18,885 bases of DNA, from positions 6,443-25,327 of the forward strand of contig VBCZ01000219.1 in assembly GCA_005889025.1 (NCBI GenBank), written 5' to 3'. The position numbers and the translations under genes were made by a program. Numbering within the stretch: position 1 is the first letter of the stretch; every line of letters begins with the position of its first letter. The notes under the pieces were generated by a model. The model saw nothing but the letters and a program-made list of their open reading frames with translations. It was not told where the DNA came from and searched no databases. This stretch comes from Betaproteobacteria bacterium. GTDB taxonomy: Bacteria > Pseudomonadota > Gammaproteobacteria > Burkholderiales > Casimicrobiaceae. Positions 8,099-15,444 of this stretch are shown here, piece after piece.

Positions 8099-8156
8099 AG
8101 CATAGATGATCGAGCCGTCCACAGCAGCCACATGATCGATTCTCGAGGAGGAAAAG

Positions 8157-8432
8157 ATGCCGGCCGCACCCAAGGACTTGAAAGCAAAATTCGATGCCGC
8201 AACCGCCGCCGCGAAGCAGACCAAGAAAAAACCCGACAACGCGACGCTGCTCAAGCTCTACTCGTACTACAAGCAGGCAACCGACGGCGACGTCAAGGGC
8301 GATCGTCCGGGAGGATTCGACTTCGTTGGCGGCGCGAAGTATGACGCCTGGGCCAAGCTCAAAGGCATGAGCAGGGACGAGGCGATGCAGAATTACATCA
8401 AGCAGGTTGAAAAGCTGAATCGAGCAGACTAG
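8157..8432 (+). CDS. Acyl-CoA-binding protein (ACBP)
   Basis: At 91 residues this is the usual size of the small four-helix ACBP family. These proteins bind long-chain acyl-CoA in the cytoplasm and protect or deliver it. Diagnostic positions are present: LYSYYKQATDGD (about 34-45, the YKQAT signature), GGAKYDAWAKLKGMSRDEAM (about 58-77, matching the K-W/Y-x-AW-LKG block) and YIKQVEKL near the end. GAGGAGG six to twelve bases before the ATG is a strong ribosome site, so high expression is plausible. ACBP is common in eukaryotes and patchy in bacteria. Here it lies head-to-head with a WS/DGAT, whose substrate it binds. The gene is complete and ends 17 bases before the convergent kinase gene. 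Confidence 0.93.
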   Translation: MPAAPKDLKAKFDAATAAAKQTKKKPDNATLLKLYSYYKQATDGDVKGDRPGGFDFVGGAKYDAWAKLKGMSRDEAMQNYIKQVEKLNRAD

Positions 8433-8449
8433 CTTGCACCGCAGAACAT

Positions 8450-10763
8450 CTAGATCATCAGCTTCTTCAGCGTTTCCGGATTCTTGACGACGGATTTCTG
8501 CCGGCTTGCCGGAGCGCCGTACAGCCCTGCCGGCGGATTCGTCTCGAGCCGGGAGATCACCGCGGGGTCGGCACAGCGGCTGTCGAGCACGATCGACACC
8601 TGATCGCCGCTAACGCTGCCCAGGCTGAAGCACGCCTGGCCGAGCTTGCCGTTAAGCGGTCCGAGCACTGCCGATGCAACGAGATCGCCCGGGGCGCCGC
8701 TTCCCGCGACCTGCAGGTCGTATATTCGCGGGCTTGCCGGTGCCCGCGGGCTCGCGGTGATGACCTCGGGCAATCCCACGAGCTCGCGCGCGAGCATGTC
8801 TTCGGCCGCTCGATCCGGCATTCCCTGTACGATCAGCGTGACTTTTTGTCCGGTCACGTTCGCGTGCTCGAGAAAGAATTCGCGCGAGAACTCATCCGCG
8901 ATCTTGGCGCCGATCGCTCTCAATGCCTCTTCCTCGCTCGCCCAGCTGCCGACGCCCTTCGGCAACGCGGTGTTGTAGTAGATCTCCTCCCCCGTTTCGC
9001 GATCGATGCCCTTCACCGTCCACGAGGTAAGCGCGTACTTGGTCATCGTGACTCCGGAAGCCTCCAGACGCATCGAGAGCCGCTTGATCTTTGCTTCACC
9101 GAGCACCTGAAAATCGGCGAGCTTCTTCGGGTCGTCTGCGCCGGGGGCGCCTTCCGACCAGGTGCGAAAGCCGAACGATTTGATACGTTCCTTGAGCAGG
9201 TTCTCCGCCACCGGCGACGGCTGCGAGGGAGCGTCAGGCTGATCGACATCGCGCACCGAGATCCGCACCGATATTTTCGGGTCGCCGTTGACGCGAATCA
9301 GTTCGACGCGCTCGTCGCGTGACATCTGGTTGAGCGACTTCTGTACCGCCTTGACGTTGACCACCGCCTGCGTCGTCATGTGCATCAGGCCGTCTTTCCC
9401 GACGCGCGGCTCGTCCTCGCGAACGACCGTATTGATGAAGCTGCCGCTCTTCGCAAGCAGCCTGTCCTTGAGCACATCATAATTCTTGGCAAGCGATTTC
9501 GTGTCGACGAACAGTGCCAGAGCCTTTCCGACCAGCTGGCTCCTGGAGTCCGCGCGCAGGTCGCTCTGCAACAAGGACTTGTCGGCGCTGTAGCGAGGGT
9601 CGCTCGGGTCGATCAGTCCGACCGCGGAGATGAGCATCGTGCCGGGCTCAAGCTTCGACGAGGATGTCATGCCGGCAGGCGCGGGCGCCGGTAGCTGCGC
9701 CGGCGCTGATGCGGTCTGCTGCGGCGGCGGCAATTGCGCAATCGTTCCTCCGCCCTCCAGGCGTTGATACGCAAACCAGGCTGCCGCGCCGATCGCCAGC
9801 AGCGCAGCGATGGCCACGAAGGCAAGCGCTGCCGTGCGGGAGTTTTTCGCCGACGGTCCGGCGCCGGGCGCCGATTGCGCGGGCGGAACGGGCGGCGGTG
9901 ATGCGGGTGGCACATCGGCCGTGAAGACGGCGTTCTTGTTGCCCGGCGCTGCGACCGCGCGCGCGATGAGCGTCGGATCGGCCGTGGTGATTAGCGTGGC
10001 GTCGGATCCCAGGGGCGTTGGCGCCGGGGCGGCCGCACGAATTGCCGCTGCGAATTCGGCCGCGCTTTGAAAGCGCTCCTCGGGGCGCTTGGCAAGCGCT
10101 TTGCGCACGACAGCGTCCATCCCGGCAGGCGCCAGCACGTTGAGGATCGACGGCGGCATCGGGTCTTCTTTGAGCACCTTCTGCATGGTGGTCGTCGCCG
10201 AACCCGCGAAGGGGCGCTCGCCGGTCAGGAACTGATAGAGGATCACCCCCGCCGAAAACAGATCCGTGCGCCCGTCCACAGGCAGCCCCATGATCTGCTC
10301 GGGCGACATGTAGCTCGGCGTCGTCGGCAAGCAAGAACACATTGGCCGGCTTGATATCGCGATGGACCACGCCCTGGCGATGCGAATACTCGAGTGCTTC
10401 GAGTATCTGCGACATGATCCGCACGATGTCGGCGGTCGCGAAGCGCTCGTTGGCGTCGAAAGCCTCCTTGAGCTCCCGGCCCTTGACGTACTCCATGGCG
10501 ATATACCAGACGCCTGCGTCCTCCCCGAAATCGTAGATGGGAACGATATTGGGATGGCTGAGCCGACCCGCAGCTTGCGCCTCGCGCCGGAATCGAGCGA
10601 TCACCGTCGACGATTCTTCGGCCGCGAGCTGCTCCGCACGAATCGTTTTCAGCGCGACGACCCGCTTGATCAACGGATCGTAGGCTTCGTAGACCACGCC
10701 CATCGCGCCTCTGCCGATCTCGCGGCGGACTTCGTATTTCCCGACGATGCTGATCTCGGCCAT
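8450..10763 (-). pseudogene. Membrane Ser/Thr protein kinase with extracytoplasmic C-terminal region; activation loop deleted/frameshifted
   Basis: From ATG 10763 (GAGGAG upstream) the protein has a Hanks-type kinase N-lobe: GRGAMG (17-22), ALK with catalytic Lys39, Glu61 and the catalytic loop HRDIKPAN (134-141). After LLAD (residue 147) the frame is lost. The kinase resumes from about 10321 in another frame with TPSYMSPEQ, DLFSAGVILYQFLTGERPF and the C-lobe. The DFG motif and activation segment are missing, about 26 residues by family spacing (about 77 bases). A Pro-rich linker and one membrane helix (ALAFVAIAALLAIGAAAWFA, about 9760-9840) follow, then about 430 extracytoplasmic residues ending at 8450. 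Those include SSKLEPGTMLISAVGL and a region resembling the secreted neighbour at 11703-12431. As written it cannot be an active kinase. It lies last in a three-gene operon after a CsgG-family gene. Confidence 0.8.
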
Positions 10764-10790
10764 GCGTCGCTCCTCGTTGCCCCGAAAGCG

Positions 10791-10816
10791 GCGACGCCGG
10801 CGCGTGCCGGCGTCGC
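10791..10816 (-). promoter_or_regulatory. Perfect intercistronic stem-loop between csgG-like and kinase genes
   Basis: GCGACGCCGGC and GCCGGCGTCGC form an 11-bp perfect stem around a 4-base loop (GCGT), in the 73-base gap between the CsgG-family stop and the kinase start. There is no T-run, so it is not a classical terminator. It may be an RNA-processing or stability element, or a partial attenuator, that sets kinase levels below those of the upstream genes. Confidence 0.5.
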
Positions 10817-10836
10817 GGACCTTCAGGATCAGCGCA

Positions 10837-11655
10837 TCACTTGTACTTGCTGTCGATTTCCCACACCGACTTCTGGACCAGGCGTTGCACCATCGTATCG
10901 AGCGAGACGCCACCCTGCTGAGATTGCGACACGCCGAGAACCGAGGTCGAGTTTGCGCCGACCTCCATTTTCTCTTCCGTATAGCCGGTCGCCACCTGCT
11001 CTGTGGTTTCGGCATTGATGATCTTGTAGCGCATGCCGATGATCCACACGCCGCTCGATTCGCTGGTATGCACCGAGCCGACGCCTACGCTCGCGGCCGA
11101 CGCACCGCGCCCGTAACCTCCCAGAATACCGGCCATCTGACCGAGCGCGTGGCCGTCGAACCCTTGCTGCGCCGCGGCGACCTGCTCCGTCTTGAGGATG
11201 TCGAACTTCACTACGTACTTGGTGGTCTTGAGCTTGCCCATGCGCAACATCTTGCGTGCGGAGTCCGGATCTCCGAGGTTGTAGGCAAGCTCGAATTCCT
11301 TGAGGAGCGGGCCCAGATTGGAGCGCTCGAGCACCGGGAAGTTGGCGCTCGCGAGCTCGACTTCGCCGAAGTCCGCGATATTGTTGGCCGTGAACTTTTG
11401 CAGGAAGGTCGCGTTGTTGCTCTTGATCTCGCCCGGGATGACGATCACCGCCGGGCCACGTTTGTTCTTGTTGGCGTATTCGACTGACTGGTAGAGGGCC
11501 TCGTCGGCAGAGGCATTTGCCCTCTGCGATGTATCGCTTCCCGCGGTCGGCGACGGATTGCCGAATCGCGGCTGCGCCAGCGCCAGCGATGCGCTCGCGA
11601 TCAGGACCACGCCGAGCGCGAGCTTCGTAATCCGGAGGTAGGTGTGGTTGCTCAT
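10837..11655 (-). CDS. CsgG-family secreted/outer-membrane protein
   Basis: The protein has 272 residues with an N-terminal signal peptide (ITKLALGVVLIASASLALAQ, about residues 9-28). The mature part resembles the CsgG/curli assembly transporter family: PAVIVIPGEI, FTANNIADFGEVELASANFP, VLERSNLGPLLKEFELAYN, KYVVKFDILKTEQ, a Gly-rich loop (GILGGYGRGASAASVGVG), then IGMRYKIINAETTEQVATGY. CsgG forms a nonameric outer-membrane channel for curli subunits. Classical CsgG is a lipoprotein, but this signal peptide ends ALAQ without a lipobox Cys, so it is probably periplasmic or differently anchored. No curli subunit genes (csgA, csgB) are in view. AGGGAG nine bases before the ATG supports the start. 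It is second in an operon with a secreted protein upstream and a membrane kinase downstream. The frame is intact. Confidence 0.75.
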   Translation of the reverse strand: MSNHTYLRITKLALGVVLIASASLALAQPRFGNPSPTAGSDTSQRANASADEALYQSVEYANKNKRGPAVIVIPGEIKSNNATFLQKFTANNIADFGEVELASANFPVLERSNLGPLLKEFELAYNLGDPDSARKMLRMGKLKTTKYVVKFDILKTEQVAAAQQGFDGHALGQMAGILGGYGRGASAASVGVGSVHTSESSGVWIIGMRYKIINAETTEQVATGYTEEKMEVGANSTSVLGVSQSQQGGVSLDTMVQRLVQKSVWEIDSKYK

Positions 11656-11702
11656 TGCAAATGCTCCCTATGAAGTTCAAGTCGATTGCGACACATGCGG
11701 CG

Positions 11703-12431
11703 TCACTTCGGCGCCGGTCTGTTCCCAGCGCCGAGTCCCGCGTTATTGCAATAGTCGGAGTACAGCTCGGCCACCACTTCGTCTGCTTTTTCGTTGACCA
11801 GCGTCAGCGCCATGTGCTGCACGTCCGCGCCTGCATACGAGTTGGAGTTGGCATCGACGTTGGAAATCACCCGCCCGTTGCTCCCGGTCAGGGTGAAACC
11901 CATGTTCACCGATACCTGGTTGACCGCCATCATCGGATTCCTGGTGGCTTGCGATGAGATCAGGCCGCGGAGCACAAAATTGGCGCCGAGCCGTCTCGAA
12001 GCGGCGAGCGCCGCTTCCGGATCGTTGCGAAAATAGGCGTCGATTTCGGCCTGGGCGATCTGCCTGCGGATCTCCTCCGGCGTGAAGGTCTTGAGGCCGA
12101 GCCCGCGAAGGCGGGAATTGATCGCCTGGAAGTGTCGGCCATAGTTCTGCTGTTGTGCCGCGATGACGCCGTTGGACTGCCTTTCGCCAATCACGACCAT
12201 GATCTTCTTGTCTTTGAGGCCGGCGCGGCAAGGGGTCGACAACTGGTCCGCGATGCGGTCCTGCCGCGCCTCGTTCTCGATGCGGTCAGATTCATCGGGC
12301 TGCGAGAACTTGAAGGCCTGTGCAGCCGCCGGGCCTGTTGCCAGGGGGATGAGCACAACGAATATCGCGAGCGCGCGTCTCAACGGCGAGGAGACTTGGA
12401 TAGAGGGCACGAGGTCACACGGGGCAAGCAT
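11703..12431 (-). CDS. Secreted protein of unknown function, CsgG/FlgT-like layout
   Basis: The frame opens at 12479, but the signal peptide (RRALAIFVVLIPLATGPAAA) suggests a later start. The ATG at 12431, with an AGG about ten bases upstream, is my choice and gives 242 residues. The mature part begins after AAAQA. It has a strand (KKIMVVIGE), a helix with SRLRGLGLKTFTPEEIRRQI, a strand block ANFVLRGLISS, a segment MGFTLTGSNGRVISNVDA, and a C-terminal helix LVNEKADEVVAELYSDYC. This order resembles periplasmic domains of the CsgG/FlgT type. A similar order occurs in the extracytoplasmic part of the kinase two genes downstream. It is 47 bases upstream of the CsgG-family gene and probably the first gene of the operon. 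I do not recognise a named function. The exact start is uncertain. Confidence 0.65.
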   Translation of the reverse strand: MLAPCDLVPSIQVSSPLRRALAIFVVLIPLATGPAAAQAFKFSQPDESDRIENEARQDRIADQLSTPCRAGLKDKKIMVVIGERQSNGVIAAQQQNYGRHFQAINSRLRGLGLKTFTPEEIRRQIAQAEIDAYFRNDPEAALAASRRLGANFVLRGLISSQATRNPMMAVNQVSVNMGFTLTGSNGRVISNVDANSNSYAGADVQHMALTLVNEKADEVVAELYSDYCNNAGLGAGNRPAPK

Positions 12432-12539
12432 GCTTGGAAGACCTGAGAGGTTAGCCCAATGCGGACGGGAAATCCACATGGAATATTCGACACCCCGTTC
12501 AGGGCAAGCTTAGCGGACGAGACGGCGGTATTGTGGGTG

Positions 12540-12556
12540 ACAGGCCGCCGGCCTGT
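12540..12556. repeat. Short perfect palindrome in the gap downstream of the second phasin
   Basis: ACAGGCCG and CGGCCTGT flank a single C, in the stretch 12432-12624 between the phasin stop and the secreted-protein gene. It has no T-run. It could be an operator or a weak transcription end for the phasin gene; nothing else is visible in this gap. Confidence 0.3.
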
Positions 12557-12624
12557 AATCTTTGGAGCCGAATCATCGTGCTGCGGCGGGTCGCCTTCTC
12601 ATCGACCGCCGTCGACTGCCAGCC

Positions 12625-13245
12625 TCACTTGATCTCGGCGCTGGCGAGCCTTCCCGCGGTCTTCGCGGTTTTTCTGGCGGTCTTGGTCGCCGAAGAGACA
12701 GTTTTGGCAGCCGTATTGGTTGCGCTCGAAACGGGCTTCGCGGCGGTTCGCGATGCCTTTCGTCTCGCACCCTTGACCGTTTTCCCGACCGGAGACGCCG
12801 GCCTTCGCTCGATCCCCTGCGCCTTCAGCAAGGCATTGACTGCTTCGGACAACTCGTTGACCCGCTCGGTGAGCCGCTCGACGTCCGCCGACGTGTACAC
12901 ACCGAGGCGCCCCAACGCACGTGCGACACGGTCTTCGAAAACTTGTTCAAGCCTGTCCCAGGTACCCCCGGCCATCGCCTGCATCTCCTTCGCCTTGGCC
13001 TTCGCTACTTCGCGCGCGGCTTCCGCCGTCTGCGACGCGGCGGTGCGGGTCTTCGCTTCGAGCTGCTCCCCCTGCTTGACCAGCATGTCGAAGACCTGCT
13101 TGCCGCCTTGCTGCGCTTTGGCGAACGCACCCAGTCCGGCAAGCCAGATCTGGTGCGACGAATCGAGCACGGCTTGGGGAATTCCCTTACCGCCCTCGGG
13201 CCGTTTCACGCCAGCGCCGGCTTCAGCTCTCGCTTTCTTCAACAT
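12625..13245 (-). CDS. Phasin-family polyhydroxyalkanoate granule-associated protein (long form)
   Basis: The protein has 206 residues. SSHQIWLAGLGAFAKAQQGG (about 29-48) is the signature of the PhaI/PhaF-type phasins. It is followed by a long amphipathic helix, including a region that looks like a coiled coil (ADVERLTERVNELSEAVNAL). The tail is rich in Ala, Lys, Thr and Pro, with repeats of the type AAKTVSSATKTA (about 165-195), typical of PhaF histone-like tails. Such proteins coat storage granules and can tie them to the nucleoid for partition at division. GAGGAG lies 7-12 bases before the ATG, so the start is secure. It is divergent from the fatty acyl-CoA reductase across a 216-base gap and paralogous to the shorter phasin at 3118-3546. 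The frame is intact. Confidence 0.88.
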   Translation of the reverse strand: MLKKARAEAGAGVKRPEGGKGIPQAVLDSSHQIWLAGLGAFAKAQQGGKQVFDMLVKQGEQLEAKTRTAASQTAEAAREVAKAKAKEMQAMAGGTWDRLEQVFEDRVARALGRLGVYTSADVERLTERVNELSEAVNALLKAQGIERRPASPVGKTVKGARRKASRTAAKPVSSATNTAAKTVSSATKTARKTAKTAGRLASAEIK

Positions 13246-13362
13246 CTCGTTCTCCTCGCGAATTCGGCGATCCGCCGCTCAATGCGCATTGTATGCGCGC
13301 GCTTTAGATAATTCATACTAATCAGCGTCGGGGTCCACAGCGAGCTCGTCGCGCGTGGCCGG

Positions 13363-13368
13363 TATAAT
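13363..13368 (+). promoter_or_regulatory. Consensus -10 element upstream of the acyl-CoA reductase
   Basis: TATAAT in the context GGTATAATG is a perfect sigma70 -10 box, about 94 bases before the ATG at 13462, in the divergent gap with the phasin gene. No good -35 is visible at 16-18 bases, so an activator or an extended contact may be needed. Confidence 0.4.
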
Positions 13369-13461
13369 GATTCGCCTCCGGCACACCGCGAAAAAATAGG
13401 CACGCGGCATCGAACTCGAGATGGCGATCGATGCGCCGGGAGTGACTTCGGAGGATACGCG

Positions 13462-15367
13462 ATGGCTTATTTCGTCACCGGCGGCACCGGTTTCATCGGG
13501 CGCTTTCTGATCGAGAACCTCCTCAAGCGCGAAGAGCCGATCTACGTGTTGGTGCGTAAAGGCTCGCTAAAGAAGCTCGATGCGTTGCGGCAGACGTGGG
13601 GCACCCTGGAGAAACGCGTTATGCCGGTCGTCGGCGACCTGGCCAAATCCAACCTCGGTGTGTCGGACGCAGATCTGAAAAAGCTCAAGGGCAAGGTTTC
13701 GCACCTGTTTCATCTGGCTGCCGTTTACGACCTCGCGGCGAGCGCAGAGGACCAGCAACGCGCCAACATCGACGGGACGCGCCACGCCGTTGAGTTCGCG
13801 GAAAGCATCCAGGCCGGCTGCTTTCATCATGTGAGCTCGATCGCTGCGGCAGGCCTCTACGACGGCGTGTTTCGCGAAGACATGTTCGAGGAAGCCGAGG
13901 ACCTCGATCATCCGTACTTTCGCACCAAGCACGTCTCTGAAGGCATCGTGCGCAAGGAATACCAGCGGCCCTGGCGCATCTACCGCCCGGGCTTCGTGCG
14001 CGATGCTCCCGCCGTGGGTTCCCACGATCGGCGTCGAGGGCGGTCGCATCAACATCGTTCCGGTCGATTTTGTCGCCGACGCCCTCGATTGCCTGGCGCA
14101 CAAGAAGGGCCTCGACGGAAAGTGCTTCCACCTCACTGATCCCGACCCATCCCGCATCGGCGAAGTGCTGAACATCTTCGCCAGGGCCGCGCACGCGCCG
14201 CAGATGACCATGCGCATCAACGCGCGCATGTTCGGATTTATCCCTGCGCCCATCCTCTACGGGATCGGTTCGCTGGCGCCCATCAAGCGCATGGTCCGTG
14301 CGGTGCTCAAGGATCTCGGCATACCCAAGGACGTTTTCGAGTTCGTCAATTGGCCCACGCGCTACGACAACCGCGAGGCGGCAAAGGCGCTCAAAGGCTC
14401 CGGCATCGAGGTACCGCAGCTCGAGACTTACGCGGCAAAGCTCTGGGACTACTGGGAGCGCAATCTCGATCCCGACCTCTTCATCGATCGCAGCCTCTCC
14501 GGGCGCGTCAAAAACAAGGTCATCGTCGTTACAGGCGCATCGAGCGGCATCGGCAAGGCGACCGCGCTCAAGCTCGCCTCCGCCGGCGCAAAGGTTATGT
14601 TGGTCGCAAGAGGCGAGGAAAAATTGCTGGAGACCCGAAAGGAGATCGAGGAATTCGGCGGCAAAGCATGGATCTACACCTGCGACGTATCGGAAACCGC
14701 TTCGTGCGATGCGCTCGTTGCGAATATCCTCAACGACCACGGCTCCTGCGACTATCTGATCAACAACGCGGGCCGCTCCATCCGTCGCGGCATCATCAAC
14801 TCGTTCGACCGGTTTCACGACTCCTAGCGGACAATGCAGCTCAATTACTTCGGCGCATTGCGGCTCATCATGGGATTCTTGCCGAAGATGATCGAGAACA
14901 AGCGCGGGCACATCATCAACATCTCGTCGATCGGCGTACTGTCCAATGCACCGCGCTTCTCGGCTTACGTGGCGTCCAAATCGGCGCTGGACTCGTTTTC
15001 CGCATGCGCCGCGTCCGAATTCCTCGACAAGGGCGTCGACTTCACGACAATCAACATGCCGTTGGTGCGCACGCCGATGATCGCTCCGACCAAGATGTAC
15101 GAGAACGTGCCGACATTGTCGCCCGAGGAGGCCGCGGACCTCGTCGTCGAGGCGATCGTCTACAAGCCGGTGCGGATTGCAACGCGGCTGGGCGTCTTTG
15201 GCGCCGTGTCGCATGCCGTCGCGCCCAGGATCACCCAGATCCTGCTCAACACCGCATTCAACATGTTCCCCGATTCGCCGGCAGCGGCAGGCCAAAAGGA
15301 AGGAACGACACAGCTCTCCGCCGAACAGATGGCATTTGCGCAACTGACCCAGGGGATACACTGGTAG
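13462..15367 (+). pseudogene. FarA-type two-domain fatty acyl-CoA reductase (alcohol-forming); deletion plus in-frame stop
   Basis: The architecture matches the approximately 660-residue Marinobacter-type alcohol-forming acyl-CoA reductase: an extended SDR domain, then a classical SDR domain. The first has TGGTGFIG (6-13), FHLAAVYD, HHVSSIAAAGL and YFRTK as the YxxxK active site. After RIYRPGFV (ending 13998) the protein resumes in another frame at about 14003 with MLPPWVPTIGVEGGRINIV. About 26 residues are missing, roughly 77 bases by comparison with the family. The second domain has TGASSGIGKATA, NNAG and YVASK. Inside it, at 14825-14827, a TAG interrupts what should read RFHDFERTMQLNYF, and the same frame continues to TAG 15367. 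GGAGG precedes the ATG. It would supply fatty alcohol to the WS/DGAT. As written it is non-functional. Confidence 0.85.
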
Positions 15368-15444
15368 CGATCGGCAAGCGGCGTTTGCGGACCCCGGCAT
15401 GACGCTGGCGGAACCCCGCGCGGAATAGGGAAACTGCGGGTTGC

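Noticed and set aside
6537..8105. Long plus-strand open frame (522 codons) opposite the WS/DGAT gene
   Set aside because: It mirrors the real minus-strand gene, which has the HHxxxDG site and all family blocks.
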